A stretch of 64,000 nucleotides of DNA, from assembly GCA_030035585.1 (NCBI GenBank), contig CM057468.1:51270145-51334144 (forward strand), in the 5' to 3' direction. The notes under the pieces are model-generated. The model saw nothing but the letters and a program-made list of their open reading frames with translations. It had not been told where the DNA came from and did no database searches. Origin of the DNA: Dugong dugon. Taxonomy: Eukaryota; Chordata; Mammalia; Sirenia; Dugongidae. This document shows positions 22,036 through 34,055 of the stretch, piece by piece (the first letter of the stretch is position 1; each line of letters begins with the position of its first letter). The translations under genes were made by a program, and so were the position numbers.

Positions 22036-23671
22036 TAAGTTGCAATACTGAAGGAGTCTATGGACAAAATATTGAAAGACACAGGAAGCATCAAAAGAAG
22101 ATGGAAGGAATACACAGAATCACTGTACCAAAAATAATTAGTCAATGTTCAACCACTTCAGGAGATAGTATATGATCAAGAACTGATGGTACTGAAGGAA
22201 GGAGTCTAAGCTGCATTGAAGGCACTGGTGAAAAGCAAGGCCCCAGGAATTAATGGAATACCAATTGAGATGTTTCAACAAATAGATGCAGCGCTGGAGG
22301 TGCTCATTCGTCTATGCCAAGAAATCTGGAAGAAATCTGTTTGGCCAACCAACTGGAAGAGATCCATATTTGTGCCCATTCCAAAGAAAGGTGATCCAAC
22401 AGAATGAAGAAATTATCTAACAATAATATCACATGCAAGTAAAATTTTGCTGAAGATAATTCAAAAATGGTTGCAGCAGTAGGTTGATAAGGAAGTGCCA
22501 GAAATTCAAGATGGACTCAGAAGAGGATGTGGAACAAGGGATATCATTGCTGATGTCAGATGGATCATGGCTGAAAGCAGGCAGTACCAGAAAGATGTTT
22601 ACCTGTGTTTTATTGACCGTGCAAAGGCATTCAAGTGTGTACATCATAACAAATTATGGATAACACTGCAAAGAATGGGAATTCCAGAACACGTAATTGT
22701 GCTCATGTGGTACTTGTACATGGATCAAGAAAACAGTCGTTCGAACAGAACAATTTTAAACTGTATGGTTTAAAATTGGTAAAGGTATGCAGCAGGGTTG
22801 TAGTCTTTCGCCTTACTTATTGAATCTATACGCTGAACAAAATAATCCAAGAAGCTGGACTATATGAAAAAGAACGCAAAATCAGGATTGGAGGAAGACT
22901 CATTAACAACCTAAGATAAGCAGATGCCACAGCCTTGCTTTCCAAAAATGAAGATGATTCGAAGCACTTACTGATGAAAGTAAAAGACTACAGCCCTCAG
23001 TGATGATTACACCTGAACATAAAGAAAATGAAAATCCTGACCACTGGACCAATAAACAGCATCATGATAAATGGTGAAGAAATTGAAGTTGTCAAGTATT
23101 TCATTTTTCTTGGATCTCTGATCAATACCCATGGAAGCAGCAGTCTAAAAATCAAATGACCTATTGCATTTGCAAATCTGCTGCAAAAGACCTCTTTAAA
23201 AGTGTTGAAAAACAAAGATGTCACTTTGATAACTAAGGTGAACCTGACCCAAGCAATGGTCGTCAATCACCTCATACACATGTGAAAGCTGTACAATGAA
23301 AAAGGAAGACTAAAGAAGAACTGACTCATTCAAACTGTGGTGTTGGCAATGAATTTTAAATATACCACGGACTGCCAAATCTGTCTTGGAGGAGGTGCAG
23401 CCCTCATACTCCTTAGAAATGAGAATGGCGAGACTTTCTCTTGCTTACTTTGGCCATGTCATGAGGAGGGACAAATCACTTGAGAAAGACATCAAGCTTG
23501 GTACAGTAGAGAGTCAGCAGAAAAGAGGGAGACCCTCAGTGAGATGGACTGACAAAGTGGCTGCAACAACAGACTCAAACACAGCAAGTATTGTAAGGAT
23601 GGCGTAGGATCACGCAATGTTTCATTCTGTTGTACATCGTGTCACTGTAAGTTGGCACCTAACAACAACAG
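22036..23671 (+). pseudogene. RTE LINE, reverse transcriptase and 3' end, broken
   Basis: RTE-class non-LTR retrotransposon (the clade that includes BovB). Open pieces at 22216-22407, 22495-22773 and 23386-23607 carry RT motifs: 'KSKAPGINGIPIEMFQQ', 'FVPIPKKGD', 'YQKDVYLCFIDRAKAF'. The catalytic YADD box position (about 22915-22931) reads as a stop followed by A-D-A, so the active site is lost. The C-terminal 'LAYFGHVMRRDKS' and 'RPSVRWTDKVAA' blocks precede the tail 'tgtaagttggcacctaac' and (aac)n. Inactive. Confidence 0.92.
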
Positions 23672-23817
23672 TGGGAACACTAGATGATCAATGAAGTCTG
23701 CAGCTGAAGAATGAACAGGAGCTAACCAGGTGAAGAAGGGTATGATAGGTAGATTAGAAAGAGAAAGCAGCATAAGCGAAAACAGAATTGTCAAAAAAAA
23801 CAAAACAAAAAAAACTG
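23672..23817. other. Short unique spacer with A-rich run
   Basis: Sequence after the RTE tail, ending in an A-rich 'aaaaaaaacaaaacaaaaaa' run. Not assigned. Confidence 0.4.
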
Positions 23818-23872
23818 AAGTTCTAGGTGGCACAATGGTTAGGTGCTCAGCTGCTAATCAAAAGGTCATCTC
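23818..23872 (+). repeat. AfroSINE head fragment
   Basis: Only the tRNA-like 5' head: 'ggtggcacaatggttaggtg' and 'ctgctaatcaaaaggtcatc'. The body and tail are missing, which suggests deletion after insertion. Confidence 0.8.
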
Positions 23873-24206
23873 CAACTCCTGATCCTTCATTCATGTTTGG
23901 TCATCATCAAAATCCCTTCTTGAAGTATTTCCTTTAACATTTGCTTTAACGAAATCTGCTATTCCCTGAAGATCTTCCTCTGCAGTGCTGTCAGGTGGTA
24001 GCTGTTTTCTAGTTCCCCTGCTCCGCACAATGGGCATGGAGAGACATCTGGTCTCTTCAACATTCTTGCCCTCCCTCCTCTCAGCTGCCCACTCTTATAG
24101 TCAGTTCCTGGGCCTTGTCGTTACCAATAACAGAAACCTCCCTCTTAGTCTCAACAATTCCCCTGTCTATCATCTCCTATCTTTTCTGCTTGCTAGGAAT
24201 CTTAGT
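23873..24206. other. No gene or repeat recognised
   Basis: CT-rich unique sequence. The 79-codon frame at 23985-24224 is not recognised. Confidence 0.45.
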
Positions 24207-24250
24207 TTCCTAGCGCTGGTGTAAGAGAAAGACCACAAGTGACTGGGTGG
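24207..24250 (-). repeat. MLT1-type LTR, 3' end
   Basis: 'cttagtttcctagcgctgg' to 'gactgggtgg' is the reversed terminus of an MLT1 LTR. It continues at 24917 after an L1 insertion. Confidence 0.75.
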
Positions 24251-24916
24251 GTTTTTTTTTTTTTTTCCACTTTTTTTTTATTGTGCTTTAGGTGAAAGTT
24301 CACAGAGTTAATTAGTTTATCATTCAAAAGTTATACACAAATTGTTTGGTGACATTGGTGGCGATCCCCTCATTGTGTCAACACTCTCCCTCCTTCCCTT
24401 TCCACCCCAGGTTCCCCGTGTGCATTCATCCAGTCTTCCGGTCTCTTTCTGTCTTCTCATTTTTGCTTTTGGGTAGATGTTACCCATGTGGTCTCGTATA
24501 CTTGATTGAACTAAGAAGCAAGTTGCTCACAGGTATTATTGTTTATTTTTATAGGCCTGTCTAACCTTTGGCTGAAAGGTGGGCTTCAGTTCTGAGTTTG
24601 CAGGGTATCCGGGGGCCATAGTTTCAGGGGTTCCTCCAGTCTCTGTCAGACCAACAATCTGGTCTCTTTTTATGTGTGTGTGAATTTGAACTGTGTTCTA
24701 CATTTGTCTCTTGCTCTGTCCAGGACCCTCTACTGTGATTCTGGTCAGAGCAGTTGGTGGTGGTAGCCAGGCACCATCTAGCTCCTCTGGGCTCAGGCTG
24801 GTGGAAGCTGCGGTTCATGTAGTCTATTAGATCTTTGGACTAATATTTTCCTTGTGTTTTTTGTTTTCTTCATTCTTCTTTGCTCTGGGTGGGATGCAAC
24901 CAATAGATGTATCTTA
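24251..24916 (-). mobile_element. L1 3' UTR insertion, antisense
   Basis: It begins with a poly-T run (reverse of the poly(A)), then 'tattgtgctttaggtgaaag' (reverse of the L1 3' terminus). It runs through 'ggcaccatctagctcctctg', the reverse of the 'agatggtgcc' block seen in the other L1 3' ends here. The flanks actgggtgg and acatgggtgg form a probable target duplication. The interrupted LTR reads across. Confidence 0.85.
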
Positions 24917-25200
24917 CATGGGTGGCTTTAACAAACAGAAATTTATTTTCTCACAGTTCTGGAGGCAAAAGTCCAAATCGGAGTCTCTACTGTATAGGTC
25001 TTTCCTTGTAGGTAGCCCCAGGCATTCCTTGGTTCCTTGGCTTGTAGACGATCCCCCCATAGCTTCTGTCTTCCGTAGGGTGTGTTTGCCTCTGTGTCTA
25101 ATCTGCTTTTTTATAACTCCGAAGTGATTAGATTTAGAACCCACCATACTTAGACATGATCTAATTAACATAACAAAGAAAACCCTATTTTCCTCAGCTC
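24917..25200 (-). repeat. MLT1-type LTR, remainder
   Basis: 'aaacagaaatttattttctc', 'acagttctggaggcaaaagt' and 'ctgcttttttataactcc' follow the reversed MLT1 LTR. The 5' end of the LTR is not recognisable. Confidence 0.75.
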
Positions 25201-27925
25201 TTGATTTTCTAGGTTTAAATTTATGTTTAATTTATGGTAATATAGCCTATATCATGATGAGGACATAGAAAGGCCTGGGAGGGTCAAGGAAAAGAGCACA
25301 GGAGAGAAAGGTAATCAGAGGCTTCCATTTTAGGTAGTGACTAAGGGTGACAGAGATGGGCAGGTACTATGTCCAGTCCACAAAAAGCAAGATGGTCTCC
25401 CACCCAAAAGTTCAGATGTTGAGACTGATGACACTACACACGCACCAATACAGTAGGACAAAGTTTACTACTTACATAATGAGGCTTTCTGAGGAGAGAG
25501 GGAGGCTCACAGGCAGGTCTGAAGATGGCTTGAGAAATCCAGGTAAGGAGATTGGCTTGGGGTTTTTATAGTTGTTAGGGGGTAGAGCCTCTAAACTTTG
25601 CTCATGCTATTCTCCACTCCATAAATACCGTCTCACACTCTCTCTTCTGTAAAATACTCTCTGTGCTTCTTCAGGCCTTTCTTGGACCACTATGCCCCGT
25701 CAGTCAGCTCTGTGCCCCTGCCCCTTTACTGGAGATCTTCAGACCACATGGCCCACACATCTGCTGATTTGGGGAAATGAAGGGGGCTTGTTTACTTTCA
25801 CTGCAATAACCATCTTTCTTCCTTTAAACTGGGCAGGTTTATTCTCTGCAGAAGACCACGTGCTCATCGTCTGAGGGGGTTGGGAGGCTTTTATTTCCAA
25901 TAGCATCTGAGGGATGGGTTTGGTACCCGGACCTCTCCGCCTTTAGCCCTCCCATGTACATATTTGGAGGTCCGGATGCTGAATTATCTGCTGTCAGATG
26001 TCTGTGTGGTGGGACCTGTCGCTTCTCAAAAGGGCTCTGATGAACCTGTGGGCTGGGAAATACCTGCCCTTCTGGTGATAATCAGTTCCAGGGTCAGGTG
26101 AAGGATGCGATCTCCTCAATCTGTTCTTGCTCCAAGGTCTAGTTTGGGAAGGTTTAGTGGACAGAGCCACTACCTGCTGTGGCTTCCTGAAAAATGTTGC
26201 TCAAAACAAGTTTGTGGTTAGCAAGACAAAAGAAAGGAGCAGGAGGGGTGTCGGTTGGGGGTTTCATTCCCAAAGGCATCTGGTCTTCCTCCTCCTGTTA
26301 GGGAATATACCTGTGTTATCTCCCAGCTCCACCCACTCTATGGATAGTGCTGATCCCCAGACTGCACACATGGGCGAGCCACCTATCCTTGCCTCTGAAC
26401 CTTGCTCATGCTACTTTCCGCTCCATAAAATATCACCCTGTATCTTCTCTTACTTCTCAAACTCCACTTTCCACGTACTGTTCCTGCTCCCCAGTCCATG
26501 TTATGAATGTAGATGATGGACTTTCATTGCTTACATCTGGGCATTTACTGTTTCCAAATTGCTTTTCCTGGGTCTGTTTTGCATCTCAAGCAATTTTACT
26601 AGTGATTTTTGGCACATTCCATTCCCGTGGGCTTCTTTAATCTCCCACCCAGATATGGCGGCTGAATTTAAGAGACACAAGCATAGGCTCAGAAGAGAAA
26701 CAATATCCAATTTCCGTCAGCCCCTGAGTACAAAAGCAAAACTTTTCAGAAACTGTCTGCTTACCCTACAGGGGCAGGAACTTTAAATACCACATGTCAT
26801 CCTGAAACTTAACCCAGCAGCTACATATAATGAGTCACCTTTGAAACACAAAGGAGAGTTCAGTTGCTCCATGGGGTGTCAAGGCCTTTGTGCTACCCAC
26901 CACCATCATTCCCAAAAGTCAGGGCTGGAAACAGCTATTCCCCAGTCTTCAACTCTAGGCTCAGGCACCAGTTGCAGAGTTAAGGCACAGCATGAAGATG
27001 CAGCTTCCTGCAGGTGCCCTTGAAAGTGGCCAGTTGTGCATGAAAAGCCAGAGGACGTCTGTACACATCTGTGCTGAAACTTGTTCTACAGGAACACAAC
27101 ATCCATTTAAAACTGGGGCACCGCAGAGGCAGATCACGCCCGGGGCTCTCGCCCCTAATGCAATCTGCCCAGCTGGAGGAACCACGAAGAATCGTTAAAG
27201 CCCCTACATCTGATGACACACCAGCAATGAGATAAATGCCCAGAACATGGTAACTGCTGGAGGGTTTGCAAAACTCAGACTGAACAGATGGAGCATGCTG
27301 GAGGAGTGGCAGGGCCTCAGAGACACATGAGCATCCCAGCCCCCTGGACACAAAAAAAATTTTATGTCAACTACAGAGGCATCACAACCTCCTCAAAATG
27401 TTAGGGTCACTTAGAAGTTCATCCCTTTCAAGAGAAGCAAACAAACATGCCATGGGGATCACCAAAAACTTCTGGGTGAAAATGTGTCTCAAACTATGGG
27501 CCTTTCATTTCTCCTTCCTACCAACTTCCACTCACCACCTAAGTGGGATCCCTTATATCAAACAAAATGAGAAATGCTGGAATCGTCTGTGTTGGCTCAG
27601 AAGTTTGACTGGCTCATCAGGGGGCTGGCCTCACAGACAACACTCTTTTCCACAGCTGCCACCTAAGCTCAAGGGGAAAATCCTAAAAAGGAGACTTCCT
27701 TGAAGTTGATTCATAGCAAACATGCTCCTTTTATTTTGGGGGCATATTAGCAGCTTATTTTTTATTGAGTTATAATTTGTGTAAGGAAATTTATTTCAGA
27801 AAGCTTCCAATTCAGGGAAATTAAACAGTCACTTTTTCCCCCTGTAATCTTTTTTGATGATTGTCCTTGGGTTTTCTTTTATCTTTAATGCTTCACCAAA
27901 AGAAAGGAAGGGAGGAAGGGAGATA
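25201..27925. other. Unassigned sequence, one pair of similar segments
   Basis: No gene recognised. Open frames at 26127-26516, 26347-26640 and 26980-27351 lack recognisable domains. Segments 25588-25655 and 26392-26463 resemble each other (both start cctct, share 'ttgctcatgctatt'-like and 'ccataaa' words), which suggests two copies of an unnamed repeat. The 26980-27230 part is GC-richer than its surroundings. Confidence 0.4.
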
Positions 27926-27930
27926 ACATT

Positions 27931-27955
27931 AAAAAAAAAAAAAAAAAAAAAAAAA
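27931..27955. repeat. Poly(A) run
   Basis: About 25 consecutive A. No recognisable retrotransposon precedes it. Confidence 0.9.
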
Positions 27956-28329
27956 CTTTTGTGGATAAGTAATTGTGGAAGGGCACAATATATTTCTATT
28001 GATGTGACAGAAATCACACTGTGAAAAGTACTGTAAGTTGTGAATTTAGGATTTTGGATGCTGTTATTCACTAAAGAGAAATAACAGAGCATGGGGATGG
28101 ATGGGAAGAAAATAACTTTCAGTTTTTATTTTCCAGCTGATACAAGAGTTCCTTTAAAATAAAGGTTAAAAAAAGAAGTATAAGGTGTTTTTATTTTATG
28201 AATCCATCTTTCAGGTTCTGTTTCCCAGTTCTTTACATTTCAATTTAGAAGTTATAAAAACCAGATACATTCGGCAATGACCACCTTTTATTTATGTACA
28301 TTGTGGAGTAAAAAAAAATTGTAGATAGT
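27956..28329. other. No gene or repeat recognised
   Basis: AT-rich unique sequence up to the AfroSINE target site. Confidence 0.4.
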
Positions 28330-28341
28330 AATTGATCCTTT

Positions 28342-28557
28342 GACAGTCTTTGACTGATGCAAACGGTTAAGCACTCAGCTAGTAACCAAAAGGTTGGTGG
28401 TTCAAACCCACCCAGAGGCACCTTAGAATAAGGCCTGGCAATCTGCTCCTGAAAGGTCACAGCCTTGAAAATCCTATGGAGCACAGTTCTACTCTGCACA
28501 CATGGGGTCACCATGAGTTGGAACTAACTCAAAAGCAACTAACAAAAACAACAACAA
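28342..28557 (+). mobile_element. AfroSINE, long subtype
   Basis: Sense copy with head 'gatgcaaacggttaagcac', B-box region 'ggtggttcaaaccc', body 'aggcctggcaatctgctcc', tail 'gtcaccatgagttggaac' and (caa)n. A perfect 12-bp duplication aattgatccttt flanks it at 28330-28341 and 28558-28569, indicating a fairly young insertion. Confidence 0.95.
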
Positions 28558-28569
28558 AATTGATCCTTT

Positions 28570-29100
28570 ATCCTATGAACCAAAAAAATCATACAGCAGG
28601 TGTAATCCCAAGAAGAAGCCCGAAGTTGAGCCATGGTTCTGACTAAGGCAAAGACTTATTTTAGAAATGGCCCATATGGCTCCACTCTTCAGCCTTTAAT
28701 ACCTACAAGCAGCTAAGGGGAGCCAGATGGGTGACATAGCATAGGTAGCATTCCAACATCATAAATCTTCTTAAATTTTCAAAGGAGAAACTTAAAAACT
28801 AAATGTAATAGGATACAATTATCTTGGGAATCACACAAATGCCATGTGCCTTGCTGATTATTTTATTTGTGTCCTTTTACATTGTTATTAACCAGGATTG
28901 TGGAATACTTTGGACGCAATCATATACTTGATAACGTTAGTGAAATATTAATTATCTATTATGTGATTATGAATTGGATCTCCTTGTTCTGGACAAGCAT
29001 AAATGGGAAAAAGACAAACATAATCTAAATATCCCATCCTAGACAAACAGGAGGGGTATATCAGGATAAAATTTTGCTGCATATATCAAACAATCCAAAT
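28570..29100. other. No gene or repeat recognised
   Basis: AT-rich unique sequence. Confidence 0.45.
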
Positions 29101-29104
29101 AATA

Positions 29105-29397
29105 GTTCTTAAAGATAGAGGTTTATTTTTCTTTGAAGTTAAGAGAAGTCTGGAGATTGGTGGTCCAAGGGGGGAATGGAAGCCCCAGAGTCAACAGGCA
29201 CTCAGCTTCCTTCAACTCTCTGTCCCGTTATCCTTAGCGCATGGCTCCACCCTCAAGATGGCTTCATGGTCCAAGATGGCTACAGGTACTCTTGTGTGTC
29301 CCAAGCAAGAAAAAAGAGGATGATGGGCAAGGCCAAAATGACACACCTCCCAGCCAGGCCAGTCCCCTTTATAAGGCTTCCTCAGAAGTTCCAACCA
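29105..29397. repeat. Old repeat of uncertain class, split by L1
   Basis: 'aggtttatttttctttgaag', 'cctcaagatggcttcatgg' and 'cctttataaggcttcc' resemble a common mammalian repeat whose name I cannot fix. Sequence after 31577 (gaagttccaaccagtgaatt) looks like its continuation. The open frames at 29176-29472 and 29212-29423 are repeat noise. Confidence 0.5.
29384..29397. repeat. Target-site duplication, left copy (right copy 31577-31590)
   Basis: agaagttccaacca occurs at both places without mismatch and encloses 2,179 bp. Confidence 0.92.
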
Positions 29398-30490
29398 AAT
29401 CTGGAGGTCATTATGCTGAGTGAATTTAGTCAGTCACAGAAGGACAAATATTGTATAAGACCACTATTATAAGAACTCAAGAAAAGGTTTAAACACAGAA
29501 CAAAACATTTTTTGATGGTTACAAGGGTAGAGAGGGAGGGTGAGGGTTATTTACTAACTAGATAGTAGACAATAATTATTTTAGGTGAAGGGAAGGACAG
29601 TACACACTGCAGGGGAAGTCATCACAAATTAACTAAACCAAAGCTAAGAAGTTTCCTGAATACAACCGAACACTTCGAGAGACAGAGTAGCAGCGGTGGG
29701 GGCCTGGGGAACATGGTTTCAGGGGACATCTAGGCCAACTGGCATAACAAAGCTTATTAAGAAAATGTTCTGCATCCTACTCTGGTGAGTGGCATCAGGG
29801 TTCTTAAAATCTTGCTAGCAGCCATCTAAGATGCATCAACTGGTCCCAACCACCTGGATTAAAGGAGAATGAAGAACACCAAAGACACAAGGCAAGTAGT
29901 AGCCCATGAGACAGAAAGTGCCACATAAATCAGAGACTTCATCAGCCTGAGACCAGAAGAACTAGATGGTGCCCTGCTACCATCAATGACTGCCCTGACT
30001 GGGAACACAACAGAGAGTCCCTGATGGAGCATGACAAAGGTGGAGTGCAGAACTCAAATTTTAGTAAAAAGACCAGACTTAATGGTCTGACTGAGACTAG
30101 AGGAACCCCAGAAAGCATGGCCCCTGGATTCTCTATCAGCCCAGAACTAAAACAATTCCCGAGGCCAACTCTTCAGGCAAAGATTGGACTGGACTGTGGG
30201 CCATAAAACAATACTCGTGAAGAGTGTGCTTCTTAGCTCGAATAGATACATGAGACTAAATGGGCAGCTTCTGTCCGGAGGTGAGATGAACAGGTAGAGA
30301 GGGTTAGGAGCTGGCTGAATGGACATGAGAAATCAGGGGTGGAAAGGAAGAATGTGCTGTCACAGTACAGGGAGAGCAATTTGAGTCCCATAACAATGTA
30401 TGTATAAAGTTTTGTATGAGACTAACTTGAAATGTAAACTTTCACTTAAACTACAACAAGAAACAAAAAAGAAAAAGAAAAAAAAACCTA
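29398..30490 (+). mobile_element. L1 3' region (type C end), first part of a composite
   Basis: It starts with 'ctggaggtcattatgctgag' (end of L1 ORF2 or start of the 3' UTR). It then runs through 'gttcttaaaatcttgctagc', 'accagaagaactagatggtg' and 'attggactggactgtgggcc', and ends at 'gtaaactttcacttaaac' followed by an A-rich tract (about 30455-30486). No target duplication of its own can be found next to this tract. The matching duplication lies at 31577. Confidence 0.85.
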
Positions 30491-31117
30491 ATTCATACAA
30501 TATTTCTGAACCTAATTTTAGCCATTCATTTTACTTACTTGAAGGGGAGTTGGATGATATAGATAGAATGGATTTTGTCATCCAACTTGCCTTCAAGCAA
30601 GTAATGATACACACATTTTATTTATAAAATCTTAAATAATAAAAAATGTTTGGGAACACTAAACCGTCCTATGACTATACAGCATCTTTAAATATATATC
30701 CCAAACTTTGATTTATAGTAGAGTTTTACTTTAATTTTTCCTGTAACATTGATTGAATACATTATTTTTAGAAAATAAGTTTCCTGAAGAAAAGGTAAAG
30801 TATACTATAAATACGAGTTAAAAGTCTAACTCTATACTACAAAGTTAAGAGGCAAGCTCACTATGAAAGAAACCTTTGATAGGACTTAATACTCTGAACA
30901 TTAGAATCAATGCAATATCAAAATGAGAAATTCACAAATTTACCACCCCAGAAATTTCCCATAAACATATGCATTAACTGTGTTCTTACTAGGATTACTT
31001 TTACTGATCTAAAATATTGTTCTTGAACATTCTACCTTCCACAGACCCAAAAACAGAAAATGTCTATTGAGCTGTAACTCATCTTGAGGATAGTTTCACT
31101 CACATTTAAAGTTAAGG
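30491..31117 (+). other. Non-L1 sequence inside the L1 insertion
   Basis: About 630 bp of AT-rich unique sequence between two L1 3' ends, enclosed by the same 14-bp duplication. It contains no recognised repeat or gene. It is best read as flanking DNA from a donor locus carried along with the L1. Confidence 0.65.
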
Positions 31118-31576
31118 TCTACAACTAGATGGTGCCCAGCTACCACCACTGACTGCTCTGCCAGGGATCACAACAGAGGGTCCAGGACAGAGGAGGAGAA
31201 AAATGTAGAAAAAAATTCTAATTCACAAAAAAAGACCAGACTTACTAGCCTGACAGAGACTGGAGAAACCCCCAAAAGAATGGCCCCCCAACACCCTTTG
31301 AGCTCAGTAATGAAGTCATTCCCGAGGTTCACCCTTCAATGAAAGATTAGACAGCCCCATAAAACAAAAAGAGACTAATGAGGCACAACAGCCCAGGGAC
31401 AACGACTAGAAGAGAGGAAAGCTGGTAATAGGGAACCCAAGATAGAAAAGGGAGAGTGTTGACATGCCACGGGGTTATTAACCAATGTCATAAAACAATA
31501 CGTGTACTATTTAATGAGAAACTATTTGTTCTGTAAACCTTCTTCTAAAGTACAATAAAAAAAAAAAAAAAAAAAA
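31118..31576 (+). mobile_element. L1 3' UTR (type B end), last part of a composite
   Basis: 'aactagatggtgcccagctac', 'agaccagacttactagcctg', 'gactaatgaggcacaacagc' and 'gttgacatgccacggggtta' lead to 'accttcttctaaagtac' and a poly(A) of about 20. This poly(A) abuts the right copy of the target duplication. Confidence 0.88.
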
Positions 31577-31590
31577 AGAAGTTCCAACCA

Positions 31591-32655
31591 GTGAATTCTG
31601 ATGATAGTTCACTGACCATCCCTTGTGTCAGGGAAAACTGGAAAATATAGACTGTTAACTAAGCACACTGCAGCCTTCCCAAAAGACAGTAGATTCTAGT
31701 AGTAAGGAATATAGTATGAATGTATATTGGGGAGGCAACTAAAAGTCTCTGTCACAAGGATCAAAGAGTCCCAGTCAAGGAAATGAGTATGAGATAGAGT
31801 CCCAGATGCCCAAAGGCCCATGTGGAATAAACACCAAAAAATAAATAAATAAATAAGGCAGAAAAAGTCTTTGGGCAAATATGAGAAAGAACAAAGGAAT
31901 CCCAGAGTTTGAAGGTTGAAGGTCAGAAGATTTCTAATAAAAAATAAAGGAGTAACTGATCAATTGCTGATGGCCACCTCTCTTTGTGATGGCTGAAGAA
32001 AAGAAACAACTTCCGACTCTTAACTCTCTACAACATCAAGAAACAGAGTAGTAAAAACGTCTCCATACCAAGTCAGGCATCACTCAACCATATAAGAGAC
32101 AGCAAGGGGGCTGACCCTGTAGTTCCATACCTTCTCTAGGTGGTAACTATTAGAGAACATGTAGGGGCCAGGCATCTAGAATGAGTCTGACACAGGCACC
32201 TGCCATCGCACCCATTGTTTTCTATACTGGGTGACCCTCAAGCCTGCAGAGCTCCATCCAGAAGAGTCTACAAGTCATGGAGCAGGAGCGGTCTTCCTCT
32301 ATCTCCTGTCTGCCATTGAACTCCAACAGATGGACTTCTGCCTTAAGAGCCTGAAAGTCAGGAGTGTTTACCTGAGTAGCCTGGCTGGGGTAGGAGGTGG
32401 ATATACGTAATGGAAGATTAAGATAAGCACTCTTACTGCTCAAGCAGCTATGCCCTTTCTTGGAGTTCTGTGAGGTTCTGAGGACTGGGCTGAATGCAAG
32501 GTCAGATGCCCCAGTAGAAAGCGTTGTAGGGTCTTTGATCCCAAACAAAAGGCAATAATAAAGGATAGGCTGGGGTGCCTAGAACACCTAGCATTCAAAT
32601 GCATGAGGTTTAAAACCACAATGGAGACTAGATTTTGAGAAGACTGGCCACCACA
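31591..32655. other. Mostly unique sequence
   Basis: The first bases may continue the split repeat at 29105. A short (aata)n run lies at about 31840-31856. The 108-codon frame at 32222-32548 (minus) has no recognisable domain. Confidence 0.45.
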
Positions 32656-32656
32656 T

Positions 32657-32830
32657 GAAGTGAGTCTATGTTAATGGGGGAGGAACAACTGAGAAAAGGA
32701 GGGTGAGAATGGTTGCGCAACTCAAAGAATGCAATTAATGTCAGTGAATTGTTTATTTAGAAACTGCTGAACTGCCGTACATTTTGCTGTGCATATTCTC
32801 AACAACTACTAAATAAATAAATAAAAATAA
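32657..32830 (+). mobile_element. L1 3' end (type A)
   Basis: 'gttaatgggggaggaacaac', 'aaggagggtgagaatggttg' and 'ttgctgtgcatattctcaac' with an (aata)n tail match the end of the element at 6897-7636. Strongly 5'-truncated. No target duplication is evident. Confidence 0.88.
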
Positions 32831-32849
32831 ATGCAAATTTATATATTAA

Positions 32850-33335
32850 ATCCCAACAATGTTCTGGTGCTGGGCAATCAGTGTGAACAAGCAGACGAGG
32901 CCCTTACTTTTATAGAACTTCTGTCCTATTGGAGGAAAACAGATGTAAACAGGAAAACAAATGAACACATAAAATAATTTCCAATGGTGGTAACTAAAAG
33001 AAGGGCCTCCCTGAGGAGGTGATCACATAGAATTGAGCGCCCACTGACCAGAAGGAGTGAACCAAGTGAAAACCTGAATACGGAGCATTCTGAGCAGTGG
33101 AAACAGCTAGTACTAAGACTCTGGGTGGGATGAACCTGATGTGTTAGAAAATAGAAAGGAAGGTCTGAGAGTGGCAAGTTGGGGGAGGGGTGGTAGGAGC
33201 AGCACTGGATCATGGAGGACTCCATGGGACCATGATACCCGGTTTGATTTTTATCCCAAGTACAGTGGAAAGCTGCTGAAGAGTTTTAAGAAAGGGCACA
33301 GCACTCTCTGATTGGCATTTTATAAAGGTAAGTAT
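32850..33335 (-). repeat. L2 LINE 3' region
   Basis: Reversed L2: 'ggtgctgggcaatcagtgtg', 'agggcctccctgaggaggtg', 'tggaaagctgctgaagagtt' and 'aagaaagggcacagcac' occur in the order expected of L2 read backwards. Confidence 0.75.
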
Positions 33336-33369
33336 GCTGGAAGGTGAGTGGACTGTAGGGATATAAATG

Positions 33370-33760
33370 AATTAAGATGCTCTCAGGTACAAGTGACAGC
33401 ATTCCCACCTAAAGTGGCTGTTTCCAGAATGTACTGGCTCACATGACACAGTCTGGAGTTCACAGAGGTGGTTAACTCAGCAGCACGGCGGCACCAGGAC
33501 TGTGGTTTCATTCAAGTCTCTTGTTTTCCCATCCTAGTCACAAGATGAGTACCACAATGCTTGTGCCCCTCTTTCCAAGAAGCTCCTGAATTTTCTCCTT
33601 GCCATGCCCCACTGGTTACAGCTGCCACACGTGTACAAGCCTACATCTGTCACCGGCAAGGAAAACCAAATTACTGTGGTTAGACCCATCAATACTCACC
33701 AGGTGGGCCGTGGAGTACAAGGGGGCCCACGCATCTGAACAAAATCGAAGTTCTTTTTTA
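33370..33760. repeat. Old repeat of uncertain class
   Basis: 'caggtacaagtgacagcatt', 'actggctcacatgacacag' and 'agtctggagttcacagaggt' suggest a common ancient mammalian repeat related in style to 29105-29397. I cannot name it. Confidence 0.4.
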
Positions 33761-33887
33761 AAAAGGAGTAAAATGACTTCTTAGTAGTCAGCCAACCATG
33801 ATGTCTGGAACAGGGGCAAGAGAGAAAACAAGGAACCAGGTAAAAGGCTTTTGCAATAATTAATGCAAGAATGCATGAAGGCTTGCA

Positions 33888-34055
33888 CTAGTTGCGCTGT
33901 TCTCCAGCTTGAGCATCAGAATCACCGGGAGGCTCGTTAAAACACAGACTGCTGGACCCACCCCCAGAGTTTCTGACTGAGTGGAGCTAGAGCAGGGCCC
34001 AAGAATCTGCATTTCTGACAAGGTCCCAGGTGATGATCATGCTGCTGATCCAAAA
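33888..34055 (-). repeat. hAT DNA transposon relic (MER20-like)
   Basis: 'gagcatcagaatcaccggga', 'ctgctggacccacccccaga' and 'aatctgcatttctgacaagg' are typical of MER20-type non-autonomous hAT elements. Diverged at both ends. Confidence 0.65.
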
